64,000 bases of DNA, taken from Pseudomonadota bacterium. Lineage in GTDB: Bacteria; Pseudomonadota; Gammaproteobacteria; Burkholderiales; REEB80. Shown here one piece after another: positions 9,091 to 17,800 of this stretch; positions within the stretch are counted from its first letter, which is position 1, and each line of letters begins with the position of its first letter. The stretch spans positions 1-64,000 of the forward strand of contig JAGXAQ010000003.1 in NCBI GenBank assembly GCA_018971485.1, given 5' to 3'. Both the position numbers and the translations under genes were made by a program. The notes under the pieces were generated by a model. That model was not told where the DNA came from, did no database searches, and saw only the letters and a program-made list of their open reading frames with translations.

Positions 9091-10590
9091 TTGAAAACGA
9101 TTAAAGAAATTGAATTTGAGCAACTCGCTGCTGTTGATCTTGGTTCAAATAGCTTCAGGCTGCAGATTGCCAGGGTTGTGGATGATATATTTTATCCTCT
9201 TGACTCATATCGTGAAACAGTACGCCTTGCTGCAGGTTTAACAGTTGATCGAATGCTTGATTCTGCTTCAAGACAAAGAGCTTTAGTGGCTCTTTCGCGT
9301 TTTGGCGAGCGATTAAGGGGTTTTCCACGTGATGCCGTTAGGGCTGTAGGAACGAATGCATTACGTGCAGCTAAGAATGCCCGCGAATTTATTCTTGAAG
9401 CTCAATCGGTACTGGGTTATCCCATCGAAGTTATTGCTGGGCGAGAAGAGGCCCGTTTAATTTATCAAGGAGTCACGCAACTTCTTTCTGCTTCCAGTGC
9501 AAGGCGTTTAGTCATTGATATCGGTGGCGGGTCAACAGAGTTTATCATTGGAAATGGTACAAGACCTCATCTTATGGAAAGTCTCTACATGGGGTGTGTA
9601 AGTTATAGCATGCGGTTTTTCCCGGATGGGGTGTTAACAGAGCAACGTTTTTTAGATGCCAAGATTGCGGCTTTAGCTGAGCTTGAAAGTATCACGGCTA
9701 TTTATCGTCAAACGGGATGGGATGAAGTTTATGGTTCTTCAGGAACCGCGCGTGCTATTTCTTCAATCCTCGAGTTAAATGGTATTACGAGGGGAAGCCT
9801 TACTCTGTCTGCTTTATGTAAATTAAGGCAAATGTTTATTGAAGCTGGCCATGTTGCTAATATTGCCCTGGCAGGGCTTAAGACAGACAGGTTAATGGTT
9901 CTGCCAGGCGGGTTTGTTATTATGGATGCCATTATTGAAGCGTTTGGAATTGAGCAGTTGTTCTTTGCTGAAGGCGCTTTGCGTGAAGGGGTGCTTTTTG
10001 ATTTGGCTGGCCGCCATCATCATGCAGACATGCGCGAACAAACTGTACGACAGATGATGCGTCGTTATCATGTGGATCATCAGCAGGCAAGAAGAGTCGC
10101 ACAACTCGCTGTAGCTTTATATACAGGCCATTTACCACCAATGGATGATGAATCCACTTTGTGTAGAAAACAATTAGAATGGGCAGGATTATTGCATGAA
10201 GTAGGAATTGATATTGCTCATTCTGGATATCATAAACATTCTGCATATATAGTTGAGAAGGCTGATATGCCTGGTTTTTCACGTATTGAGCAAATCTTGA
10301 TGGCACAAATTATTCTGGCACATCGAGGTAGGCTTACAAAGGTACGAGAAGGACTAAGTTCAAAAACTGATCGCTTGATGGCGGTTTGTTTGCGGTTTGC
10401 AGCATTGATATGCCGAAACCGGACTGGTTCCTTACCAATGTGTTGTTCTTTAGAGGAGGAATCTGGTGTCTTGGTATTGAAGCTGGATAGTACATGGCTG
10501 GAAGCGCATCCCCTTACTTTGGCTACTCTTGATCAAGAATTGAATGAATGGAAAGAAGCCGGATGGTTTTTTCGAGTCAGACGGGTTTAA
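9091..10590 (+). CDS. ppx: Exopolyphosphatase (Ppx/GppA)
   Basis: This is a 499-residue member of the ASKHA Ppx/GppA family, which hydrolyses polyphosphate (or pppGpp) from the end. The phosphate-1 loop AAVDLGSNSFRLQIARV is at residues 13-30 and the second signature VIDIGGGSTEFIIG near residue 142. The long C-terminal HD-like domain (LLHEVGIDIAHSGYHKHSAYI) makes it the full-length Ppx form. The frame opens with TTG at 9091, since no ATG or GTG gives the conserved N-terminus. The ribosome site is weak. It lies divergent from ppk1 and overlaps the 3' end of sixA by 14 bp. Confidence 0.92.
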   Translation: MKTIKEIEFEQLAAVDLGSNSFRLQIARVVDDIFYPLDSYRETVRLAAGLTVDRMLDSASRQRALVALSRFGERLRGFPRDAVRAVGTNALRAAKNAREFILEAQSVLGYPIEVIAGREEARLIYQGVTQLLSASSARRLVIDIGGGSTEFIIGNGTRPHLMESLYMGCVSYSMRFFPDGVLTEQRFLDAKIAALAELESITAIYRQTGWDEVYGSSGTARAISSILELNGITRGSLTLSALCKLRQMFIEAGHVANIALAGLKTDRLMVLPGGFVIMDAIIEAFGIEQLFFAEGALREGVLFDLAGRHHHADMREQTVRQMMRRYHVDHQQARRVAQLAVALYTGHLPPMDDESTLCRKQLEWAGLLHEVGIDIAHSGYHKHSAYIVEKADMPGFSRIEQILMAQIILAHRGRLTKVREGLSSKTDRLMAVCLRFAALICRNRTGSLPMCCSLEEESGVLVLKLDSTWLEAHPLTLATLDQELNEWKEAGWFFRVRRV

Positions 10591-11020
10591 GCTTGCCAGG
10601 ATAGACGTTCTGAATGATTGCGGGAGAAGAATAGTTTGAGCTAATCCACCAAATACTGTTTTTTTTGACTTCAATGTTGGCTTGTTGAGTGAGTCGCAAG
10701 ATAATCTGACCTAGTGTAGGCTGGTGTCCAACTATCAATGTTTGCCCTGGTTCATCTGGCCACCCGGTAAGTTGAATGATTTTTTCAGGATGTTGCTTAA
10801 AGTAAAGATCGTCGATGATCTGATAGGAAAGGTTTAGTGTATCTGCAGTCTGTTGTGTTCTTAGGGAGGGGCTAACCCAAAGTCGGGCTGTGGGGTCTAA
10901 TTGCGGTAAAAGCCAAGTTGCTGCTTCTGAAGCCTGCTGTTTTCCTTTGCCACTTAAGGGACGATAAAAATCCGGGATACCATCATGGGCATCAGCATGA
11001 CGCCAAAGGATTAGTTCCAT
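10577..11020 (-). CDS. sixA: Phosphohistidine phosphatase SixA
   Basis: This 147-residue histidine-phosphatase superfamily protein has the N-terminal LILWRHADAHDG motif (RHA form) and the later VGHQPTLG motif that supplies the second catalytic histidine. SixA enzymes dephosphorylate phosphohistidine on HPt or phosphotransfer domains such as those of the ArcB or nitrogen-PTS systems. An AGGGGA ribosome site precedes the ATG. The last 14 bp overlap the end of ppx on the opposite strand. Its target in this organism cannot be deduced here. About 480 bp upstream are nearly empty. Confidence 0.85.
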   Translation of the reverse strand: MELILWRHADAHDGIPDFYRPLSGKGKQQASEAATWLLPQLDPTARLWVSPSLRTQQTADTLNLSYQIIDDLYFKQHPEKIIQLTGWPDEPGQTLIVGHQPTLGQIILRLTQQANIEVKKNSIWWISSNYSSPAIIQNVYPGKLKPV

Positions 11021-11367
11021 GGTTTTCCCCTGATATTGTTTATAGCTAGGCAGAAGTTAGTTATACAGGTGAGATAGCTTTAGTTCTAAATATAACGCTT
11101 GAATATTGAATCAGCTATCAGGGTAATAAAAAAAGACTGCAATCTTGCTTTCCCAAGTATTAGTTTTACAGAATTTGAACTTTATATCAATTTGATTTGT
11201 TCGGGGAATGTGCCGTGTTGTATATGAGATCATTCTGGAAAGTGAATAAATTTATGTAAATACGGCTAGTAGCATGAAATTGCTGGTTCTGATTGGGTTT
11301 ATTCTGTTAGAAATAAAGATTAATTTGAATTGATCTGGTCTCCCATCATAAATATAAGGAGTTTTGC

Positions 11368-11448
11368 ATGATTAAATTTATATTGTTTAGAGCTTACGAA
11401 AGCTGTTTTGTTTATTATTTCAATAAGCAAAGTACTGTTATTGGATAG
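11368..11448 (+). CDS. Possible 26-residue small protein
   Basis: In the otherwise empty 11021-11504 region, an ATG at 11368 is preceded by a strong AAGGAG ribosome site seven bases away. It opens a 26-codon frame (MIKFILFRAYESCFVYYFNK...). The product is hydrophobic and aromatic and matches nothing I know. The ribosome site is the only real support, so this may be chance. Confidence 0.25.
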   Translation: MIKFILFRAYESCFVYYFNKQSTVIG

Positions 11449-11504
11449 AACTGTTCTGGGTTCATTATTAAGAATTAGGTGAATAGGTCAAAAGTAGAGA
11501 TAAG

Positions 11505-11972
11505 TTATTTGGCTTTTCTTATTCTTGTTTGTTCCATTTTGCCAAATATTTTTTTTAAATTTTGTTGGGTTAAAGTTTCGAGCGCATATAGACCTGCTCT
11601 GAGTATCTCGTTTTTTTTTGCTTTTATTCCCAAAGAGAGAAGCGTTTCCTTGAGAAGGGATATTTTGTGGCGATCTTCATCAGGGATGCTAAAATTAGCA
11701 TACATCAATTTATTTTTACCATGTTTATTTATTTTCCCCTTAATGGAATCCATTAGGTTTTTTTGTGATTCTTTTTTTGATTTTTTGTTTGTTTTTGATG
11801 GGCTTTTTGTTTGCTTATTTAGGATGACGAGACTGGCTGGATTTTCAGCTTCGATATTTGTCAGGGCTGGGCTATTTTGGTTAGCCGAGGCATTTTTTGA
11901 GCCACCAGAATTACCATCATGAGGTAAAGCAGGATTTTCTATTGCTATTGTTTTTTTCCCCTTCCCACTCAT
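11505..11972 (-). CDS. Hypothetical protein with basic disordered N-terminus and RHH-like C-terminus
   Basis: This is a 155-residue protein. Residues 1-85 are low-complexity and rich in Lys, Asn, Ser and Ala. The C-terminal 70 residues (LMYANFSIPDEDRHKISLLKETL...KKNEILRAGLYALETL) have the strand-helix-helix pattern of ribbon-helix-helix-type DNA-binding domains. GAAGGGG lies just before the ATG and supports this strand. The opposite strand is also open over the same span, but its translation is a Phe-rich shadow. I infer a nucleic-acid-binding protein; no family can be named with confidence. It may pair functionally with the small gene at 12193-12474. Confidence 0.6.
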   Translation of the reverse strand: MSGKGKKTIAIENPALPHDGNSGGSKNASANQNSPALTNIEAENPASLVILNKQTKSPSKTNKKSKKESQKNLMDSIKGKINKHGKNKLMYANFSIPDEDRHKISLLKETLLSLGIKAKKNEILRAGLYALETLTQQNLKKIFGKMEQTRIRKAK

Positions 11973-12192
11973 TTTTTCCCCTTCATTTAACTTAGCAGGT
12001 TGACACTGATAGCCATCGAGGAATATTCAGTATATATGAACCATTGATAAGAATATATAGTTACATGCTTATCATGCTATCTGGAAACAGATATTAAAAA
12101 GAGGGAAAGTAAGGGGTTATTGTTAGGAAGGCAAGAGGGCATCTGCACGTTTATTTGCAGAACATATGCCCCCTATAGCATGAATCCAGGAA

Positions 12193-12474
12193 TCAGTTTG
12201 TTTTGCCTTGATTAAGGATTGCCTCTGCCATATCAAGTAACTGGGTTTCTTCGTTAATAATTCCACCCTTGGCCTGTTCTTTCATAATGATATGAATTAA
12301 CCGGTTAAGCTTGGAACTTTTCATGTTCAGTTCCAACGCTACAGATGAAATATCTTCTTTTATGGCTTCCTGATCAAGACTAATACGAATACGGTTCTCA
12401 ATAATTGCCTTGATTTTATCCATTTGTTGGGTGCTTAGATTTAGGTACGTTTTTTCATTAATCTGTTGTTCCAT
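12193..12474 (-). CDS. Hypothetical small helical protein
   Basis: This is a 93-residue, mostly helical, charged protein. The middle (EDISSVALELNMKSSKLNRLIHIIMKEQAKGG) looks like a helix-turn-helix or compact DNA-binding bundle. It vaguely recalls small phage dsDNA-binding proteins, but I would not assign a family. It lies 220 bp upstream of the basic protein on the same strand, and both are isolated from housekeeping neighbours. Confidence 0.5.
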   Translation of the reverse strand: MEQQINEKTYLNLSTQQMDKIKAIIENRIRISLDQEAIKEDISSVALELNMKSSKLNRLIHIIMKEQAKGGIINEETQLLDMAEAILNQGKTN

Positions 12475-12638
12475 AAATTTTATCCACTTAAATATAAAAT
12501 TGAGAAGATTATTGCTGGCTTTGTTTTTTGGAATGGCAGTATATCAAATAAGGCTATATAGCGTGATTTGAAGTACGAATGGTTTTTTTTGATATACAGT
12601 CCTGTTAAACTTGAGACAGATTAAGCTCTGAGGACATT

Positions 12639-13235
12639 ATGAAAGAAAAATTGTTTAATCCAGAAAATGCTGCTCGGCTGGATGATCCGGTACGGTTGGG
12701 TTTTCTCCCGTTTGCAGATGTTCTTGACGAGATGGAAATTTTGCCTGGTATGACTGTTATAGATATTGGGGTTGGAACGGGTTATTTTGCCATACCCATA
12801 GCCAGAATGGTTGGAGAAACCGGGACAGTTTATGCAGTCGATGTACAGACGGCTATGTTGGAGTATCTGGAAAAAAAAATTGTTCATGAATCTTTGTCTT
12901 CGATTTTCGAAATTATTGAAGCTCCTGCTGAAGATACCTCTCTACCTGGAGAATGTGCTCATATTATACTTATGGCAAATTTATGGCATGAAATTGATGA
13001 CCATATGGCAACGCTAGAAGAAGCCGGTCGATTGTTAAAGCCTAATGGCCGATTGTTTATTCTGGATTGGCGACCTGATGTTGAACGACCACCAGGACCA
13101 GCCATTGAACATAGAATTAGCGCTAATCAGGTTGTAGCCTTTCTTGCTGCAAATGGTTGGCAAATTGGTCTGAACAAAAATATTGGTACATACAGCTATT
13201 TACTGTCTGCTTTCCCAGATATCCAATCTATTTGA
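12639..13235 (+). CDS. SAM-dependent methyltransferase (class I)
   Basis: This 198-residue Rossmann-fold methyltransferase has motif I VIDIGVGTGYFAIPIA at about residues 40-55. An acidic post-I strand VYAVDVQ follows, and then a motif with NLWHEIDDH and LKPNGRLFILDW, all typical of the Methyltransf_11/25 group. The substrate is unknown. A GAGGA ribosome site lies before the ATG. It is 16 bp upstream of the dipeptidase gene, so 12639-15086 may be one transcription unit (methyltransferase, DdpX, MsrB, MurI). Confidence 0.85.
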   Translation: MKEKLFNPENAARLDDPVRLGFLPFADVLDEMEILPGMTVIDIGVGTGYFAIPIARMVGETGTVYAVDVQTAMLEYLEKKIVHESLSSIFEIIEAPAEDTSLPGECAHIILMANLWHEIDDHMATLEEAGRLLKPNGRLFILDWRPDVERPPGPAIEHRISANQVVAFLAANGWQIGLNKNIGTYSYLLSAFPDIQSI

Positions 13236-13251
13236 TGTTTGAATTAGTTAA

Positions 13252-13824
13252 ATGAGTAAATTAAAGCAACTAGGCCTGGTCAATGTTTTAGATATTGCCC
13301 CCAGACTGATATTGGATATTCGTTATGCCACTTCTTATAATTTTTACAATCAGTCTGTTTATTCCAGCCCTGTGGCTTACCTTCGAGAACCTGTTGCCTT
13401 GGCTCTCGGGCGTGTTCAAAATTTTCTTGAGCAACAAGGCTTTGGTCTTAAGATATTTGATGCCTATCGGCCTTTTAGTGTTCAGGAGTTATTTTTCAAG
13501 TTTGCTCCTAATCCCGTATTTATTAAGCAGCCGATTCGGGTAAATGGCAAACCTGTTGATGGATCAAATCATAACAGAGGAGCTGCTGTTGATTTGACTT
13601 TGGTAGATCAAAAAGGGATTGAACTTGAATTACCTACCCCTTTTGATGAATTTTCCGAGCGAGCGTGGAGTAATTTTCAAGGCGGGAGTAACACGTCACG
13701 AAAAAACAGGGATTACCTTAGATACGTTATGATGGCTGAAGGTTTTTTACCGTTAGAAAGTGAATGGTGGCATTTTGATGGGCCAGATAGCCAGAATTAT
13801 GGATTACTGGATATTCCTATTTAA
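13252..13824 (+). CDS. ddpX: D-alanyl-D-alanine dipeptidase (VanX/DdpX, M15D)
   Basis: This is a 190-residue zinc peptidase. The SNHNRGAAVDLT motif supplies metal ligands His107 and Asp114, and the ESEWWHF motif supplies the catalytic Glu171 and ligand His174. FDAYRP near residue 69 also fits the M15D family. There is no signal peptide, so it is cytoplasmic. There it would hydrolyse D-Ala-D-Ala during peptidoglycan recycling; no vanHA genes are nearby, so glycopeptide resistance is not implied. It lies in a run with msrB and the D-glutamate-producing racemase gene murI. Confidence 0.9.
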   Translation: MSKLKQLGLVNVLDIAPRLILDIRYATSYNFYNQSVYSSPVAYLREPVALALGRVQNFLEQQGFGLKIFDAYRPFSVQELFFKFAPNPVFIKQPIRVNGKPVDGSNHNRGAAVDLTLVDQKGIELELPTPFDEFSERAWSNFQGGSNTSRKNRDYLRYVMMAEGFLPLESEWWHFDGPDSQNYGLLDIPI

Positions 13825-13886
13825 TTATTTTTACCATGCTTAAAAAGAGCGGGCGGTGGGTTTTGTTAACCGGAAGGACAAGTCAT

Positions 13887-14279
13887 ATGGACCAATCTGA
13901 TAAAGATGATACTTACTGGAAACAGAAACTAACACCAGAACAATATGAAATATGTCGTAACAGGGGCACCGAAAAACCCTTTACTGGCTTGTATTGGAAT
14001 TGCTTTGAGAAAGGGATTTATCGATGTGTGGGGTGTAATACACCTCTTTTTTCTTCGGAAACAAAATTTGATGCAGGTTGTGGATGGCCGAGTTTTTATA
14101 ACTTAATTGATTCTAAGAATATTTCCTTGTCTGAAGATTTTTCATATGGCATGAATCGTATTGAGGTGACTTGCAGTCATTGTGGCTCACATCTTGGGCA
14201 TGTTTTCCCAGATGGACCGGCACCCACCCATGAGCGTTACTGTATGAATTCTGCAAGTCTTATTCTGGAAAAAAATTGA
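13887..14279 (+). CDS. msrB: Peptide-methionine (R)-S-oxide reductase
   Basis: This 130-residue enzyme reduces methionine-R-sulfoxide in proteins. Zinc-binding cysteines are Cys47/Cys50 and Cys96/Cys99. The catalytic Cys119 is in RYCMNSASL, and Cys65 in DAGCGWPSF is the likely resolving residue. I prefer the ATG at 13887 because a GGAAGG ribosome site lies eight bases upstream. An upstream in-frame ATG at 13836 has none and adds a non-conserved leader. The stop codon is directly followed by the murI ATG, showing translational coupling. Confidence 0.93.
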   Translation: MDQSDKDDTYWKQKLTPEQYEICRNRGTEKPFTGLYWNCFEKGIYRCVGCNTPLFSSETKFDAGCGWPSFYNLIDSKNISLSEDFSYGMNRIEVTCSHCGSHLGHVFPDGPAPTHERYCMNSASLILEKN

Positions 14280-15086
14280 ATGCGAGTTATATCAGAAAAT
14301 CCAATTGGTGTTTTTGATTCAGGTATAGGAGGGCTTACGGTTGTAAGGGCGCTTATGGAGCGGTTACCGTTTGAGGATATTATTTATTTTGGTGACACAG
14401 CAAGAGTGCCATATGGAGTTAAGTCGGTATCGACTATCTCCTCATTCGCGACACAAATAACTGAATTCCTTTTGCAACACCAGGTAAAAATGCTAATTAT
14501 TGCCTGTAACACTATCGCTGCAGTGGCTTCACAAGTCGTTCAGGATTTATCTTCTGTGCCGGTTTTGAATGTAATTAATGCAGGAGCTCAAACTGCAGCC
14601 AAAATTACCAGAAATAAACAGGTAGGAATACTCGGTACTCCTGCAACAATTAACAGCAATGCCTATGTTCGGGCAATTCATGAAGCAGACAATCACATTC
14701 ATGTCACTACACAGGCCTGCCCACTATTTGTTCCCCTGGTTGAAGAAGGGTGGCTGGATCACCCTGTAACTCGCCTTACGGCGCAAGAATATCTTAAGCC
14801 GGTATTGGCAGAAAAAATTGATACGCTTGTGCTGGGCTGCACTCACTATCCCTTATTGAAACCCATTTTAAGTGAAATAGCAGGTGAATCCATTCGTTTG
14901 GTTGATTCTGCAATTACGGTGGCTCATGAAACTGCTGATTTGCTACTGGCCAATGGAATGGCTCAACTAAGCAGCAGGGAACCCAATTATTTGTATTTTG
15001 TGACAGATGTCCCATTACGTTTCCAATCTGTTGGCGAACGTTTCTTAGGTCGAAGTCTTGAAAATGTGAAAGTAGTCAACTGGTGA
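14280..15086 (+). CDS. murI: Glutamate racemase
   Basis: This 268-residue enzyme interconverts L- and D-glutamate for peptidoglycan synthesis. The Asp of VFDSGIGGLT and the two catalytic cysteines, Cys76 in ACNTIAAV and Cys187 in GCTHYPLL, are all present. Length and motif order are standard. Its ATG abuts the msrB stop codon (TGAATG), so it is almost surely co-translated from the upstream gene's mRNA. Confidence 0.96.
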   Translation: MRVISENPIGVFDSGIGGLTVVRALMERLPFEDIIYFGDTARVPYGVKSVSTISSFATQITEFLLQHQVKMLIIACNTIAAVASQVVQDLSSVPVLNVINAGAQTAAKITRNKQVGILGTPATINSNAYVRAIHEADNHIHVTTQACPLFVPLVEEGWLDHPVTRLTAQEYLKPVLAEKIDTLVLGCTHYPLLKPILSEIAGESIRLVDSAITVAHETADLLLANGMAQLSSREPNYLYFVTDVPLRFQSVGERFLGRSLENVKVVNW

Positions 15087-15227
15087 TGTTGTTATAAGGT
15101 TTAAACATTGGAGGATACGTTTTTATATTTAAGTTAGAACGGGATGCATTTTAAAGCGGGATTGGTATTCTAAATTTAAAGTTATTCCCTGATTATTTGT
15201 CCGTTTAATTACATAAGTGAAGCCTGG

Positions 15228-16037
15228 CTATTGAAACCGGTTTAATTCTGGATCATGATTAACCTGTTTGGGTAAACCGGTGATGGCTGGAAGATCAGAT
15301 AAGGAGGGCATGCCTGAAAGGGCCTGAATATGCCCTTTTTTATCCTGCCAGACCAGTGTTGGAGTTCCATTCCCTCCAAATGCGTTCATTAATTCATTAT
15401 TTGAGGCCATCATTGATTTAAATTGTGTGGATACATGAGTTGAAGGGGCAATGCCGCCTGAATCATGGGCATATTTTGTTTCATTTTGTCTAAAGGCTAA
15501 TAGAGGATTATGTGCCGTCATAATGGCATCAGCCCGACCAAAAGAACTTTGCTTTAAAAATGCAACAGGCACCCATCGAACTTGCAGTCCAATTTTTTCG
15601 TATGGTTGAAGTGCTTTCCACAAGAGATGACAGAAAACACAGTTGGGATCAAAAAACACAAATAAGGTTTTTTTAGGATGAATATTGTCACCTTCATTGA
15701 TTGTTTTAGTCTGTTTCAAATGTAAAAACTGCTGGTTTAGACTGGAATTTGGCAGGTATTGTTTGGCATAGCTAATATTAAGGTCATTACCGTTGGCATC
15801 AATCAGTTCCCCTGTTAACAGGGATTGTTGGTCAGGCGTAACATATACAATGAGATACTGGCCGTTATGTTTAAGAATGTAGCCTGTTAGATTAGATTTT
15901 GCAGGGAAGGAACGGATAGATGAAAATCCACTTTTTAATAGCAGTGCAATAGGTTTTGGATAAACAGGAACAGCTGAAGCTGGAAGAAAAGTCACTGCAA
16001 ATAAAAAAATACCCCAAATAAAACGCATAAACAACAT
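15228..16037 (-). CDS. dsbG: Thiol:disulfide interchange protein DsbC/DsbG-like
   Basis: This is a 269-residue periplasmic protein with a signal peptide (ends ...LPASAVP). An N-terminal dimerisation-like part is followed by a thioredoxin domain. The redox motif is Cys-Val-Phe-Cys in FFDPNCVFCHLLW, and the cis-proline loop is GTPTLV. The fold order fits DsbC/DsbG isomerase/sulfenic-acid reductases. The CVFC dipeptide differs from CGYC (DsbC) and CPYC (DsbG), so the redox potential may differ. A GGGGAT ribosome site precedes the ATG. No DsbD is visible in the window. Confidence 0.85.
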   Translation of the reverse strand: MLFMRFIWGIFLFAVTFLPASAVPVYPKPIALLLKSGFSSIRSFPAKSNLTGYILKHNGQYLIVYVTPDQQSLLTGELIDANGNDLNISYAKQYLPNSSLNQQFLHLKQTKTINEGDNIHPKKTLFVFFDPNCVFCHLLWKALQPYEKIGLQVRWVPVAFLKQSSFGRADAIMTAHNPLLAFRQNETKYAHDSGGIAPSTHVSTQFKSMMASNNELMNAFGGNGTPTLVWQDKKGHIQALSGMPSLSDLPAITGLPKQVNHDPELNRFQ

Positions 16038-16214
16038 GGAACGATCCCCGTTTTTTTAGATAGCGTGTTTCATTATATGGTTAAATAGAAGTGAAGGACA
16101 GCGGCGGATTCCTCTTCTGAGGTAATTAATCAACCCTTAAAAAAACTTGAATTTTATTGATATAAGCGCAAAATTGTCTGGTAGGCGATGAATGTTTTCA
16201 CAAAGGAGAGCAAA

Positions 16215-16526
16215 ATGTCGCAAATGAAACATCCTGTGCCAAATTCTGATCATGACAAGTCATTGCGTGAATTGAAGCATGAACTGGCTGAGGCCAGAAA
16301 GAAAATTCGTTGCTTGCAAAGCGAAAAAAAACAGCTTGAAGACCAGCTTTCTCATGATAATTATTTTTGGACCAGTATGATTGGACAATTATTATTAACA
16401 GATGCCACGTTATATTCTTCGTTAAAGGATCACGATAGTGAACGCATCTATTTAAATGGTTCTAATTATTATTATTCGCTTGCTGATCAATATAAGGATC
16501 ATATGCGTCACTCACGCCATCACTAG
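16215..16526 (+). CDS. Hypothetical coiled-coil protein
   Basis: This is a 103-residue protein. Residues 10-50 (SDHDKSLRELKHELAEARKKIRCLQSEKKQLEDQL) form a heptad-rich coiled coil. The rest is aromatic and His/Tyr-rich, ending in HSRHH. I chose the ATG at 16215 because AAGGAG lies seven bases upstream; the frame could extend to 16188 but without a ribosome site. A strong terminator follows. Function unknown. Confidence 0.6.
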   Translation: MSQMKHPVPNSDHDKSLRELKHELAEARKKIRCLQSEKKQLEDQLSHDNYFWTSMIGQLLLTDATLYSSLKDHDSERIYLNGSNYYYSLADQYKDHMRHSRHH

Positions 16527-16579
16527 TAAATGAGAATGTCTTTAGACAAAATATATTAGCGAGTAAATGTTGCTTAAGA

Positions 16580-16607
16580 AGCTCCCTGCTATCAGGGGGC
16601 TTTTTTT
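16580..16607 (+). terminator. Rho-independent terminator
   Basis: AGCTCCCTG pairs with CAGGGGGCT (one G-T wobble) around a four-base CTAT loop, followed by seven T. It ends the coiled-coil gene transcript. Confidence 0.85.
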
Positions 16608-16806
16608 AACCCTGTTTAAAGTATGCCATAGTTCTAATGTAGTACTGCCTTAGTTATTTCATTTTCTTAAATCAAATATTAGTGAATCTGCTTTCATCTC
16701 CTTTTTTGGGAGGATGGGCAATTCTTTGTGATTTGTTTCTGTAGTTAAGATTTCATTAATATTCGTCAGATAAAATAAGCAGCATTTTTGATGGAAGTGA
16801 AATGTT

Positions 16807-17376
16807 ATGTATAGTCGCCCAATTCGTATTTTACATGCATTAGTTGCTCTGGGGGTGCTGTATCAACTGATTGTTAGTTTATTAATGCGTGCACCACAAC
16901 GAGATCATCCAGTATCCCAAAGTGCCTTATTTTTATTTTCTTCTCATAAGTGGGTCGGGTTATTTGTTGTAATAGTTTTATTCGTGAGCTGGGCATATCG
17001 TTTGATCTACTGGAAGCGTGAAAATCAAGGTCGCCTTTTTCCTTGGCTGTCAGGATCAGGAATAAATAGCTTGAAAGCTGAAGGGCTTAATTTTTTAAGG
17101 TTCCGCTGGAAACAAATTCCAGAGGATGGGGTTTTAGCGGGAACTATACATGGCCTGGGCTTGTTAGCAGCAACGGCTATGGCGTTGACAGGAAGTATTT
17201 TATTTGTAGAGCTTTATCCTAACCAGCCAATTTTTTCTGCGACTCATTTTATCCTTCATCTGCATTCATTTATTGCTAATTTTATGTGGGTATATCTTTA
17301 TGGGCATGGCCTAATGGCAATTTGGCATGAATTGACAGGCGATAAGTCAATTTCAAAGATGTTTCATTTAAAATAA
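16807..17376 (+). CDS. Cytochrome b561 family protein
   Basis: This 189-residue, four-helix integral membrane cytochrome of the prokaryotic b561 (CybB) type probably passes electrons between quinol and periplasmic or membrane partners. Candidate haem ligands lie in RILHALVALG, SSHKWVGLF, IHGLGLLA and LHLHSFIANF. The gene is preceded by the terminator above and is monocistronic. Its physiological partner (superoxide, YceI-like protein, etc.) cannot be told from context. Confidence 0.85.
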   Translation: MYSRPIRILHALVALGVLYQLIVSLLMRAPQRDHPVSQSALFLFSSHKWVGLFVVIVLFVSWAYRLIYWKRENQGRLFPWLSGSGINSLKAEGLNFLRFRWKQIPEDGVLAGTIHGLGLLAATAMALTGSILFVELYPNQPIFSATHFILHLHSFIANFMWVYLYGHGLMAIWHELTGDKSISKMFHLK

Positions 17377-17485
17377 CCATGATTTATGAGTTTATGTTAC
17401 AGCTTCTATCTGGGCCTTATTATAGAATCAATTTTTAAGTTGATGAAATTTTGAAATTAAGCCAATGAAATTATATAAGAAAAAG

Positions 17486-17635
17486 TTAATTTTTTTGGGA
17501 ATTCTTAATTGAATTAGATTGTGTGTCTGTAGTAGAGTGGGTTTTGGGGGGTGTTTTGTTAAAAGTGGTATATCCTGAATAAACAATCACAGCCAGGCAA
17601 AGAATCGTAATGATAACGCGCAGAATTTGATTCAA
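17486..17635 (-). CDS. Putative 49-residue single-span membrane protein (TTG start)
   Basis: A 49-codon frame begins with TTG at 17635, eight bases after an AAGGA ribosome site. It encodes one hydrophobic helix (ILRVIITILCLAVIVYSGY) followed by a Thr/Ser/Asn/Lys-rich hydrophilic tail. It fills most of the 17377-17800 space between the b561 and amino-acid permease genes. The layout is that of many small inner-membrane proteins. The family is unknown. Confidence 0.45.
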   Translation of the reverse strand: MNQILRVIITILCLAVIVYSGYTTFNKTPPKTHSTTDTQSNSIKNSQKN

Positions 17636-17800
17636 AATAAAGATCCTTTATGAGTTACTATCTTATAATATGATGTTAGCCTTGAATCAACAAGAAAGCT
17701 TATGTGTCACTATTTCCGAAGCTTTCCCTTGTTTTGTATAAATACCTACCTGAATCAATAAGGTTCTGATGAATCATGCTCAAGTGGCTTGATGGCCCAC

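Noticed and set aside
11479-11922. 147-codon Phe-rich frame on the plus strand
   Set aside because: Its composition is the complement of the Lys-rich minus-strand gene, which has a good ribosome site.
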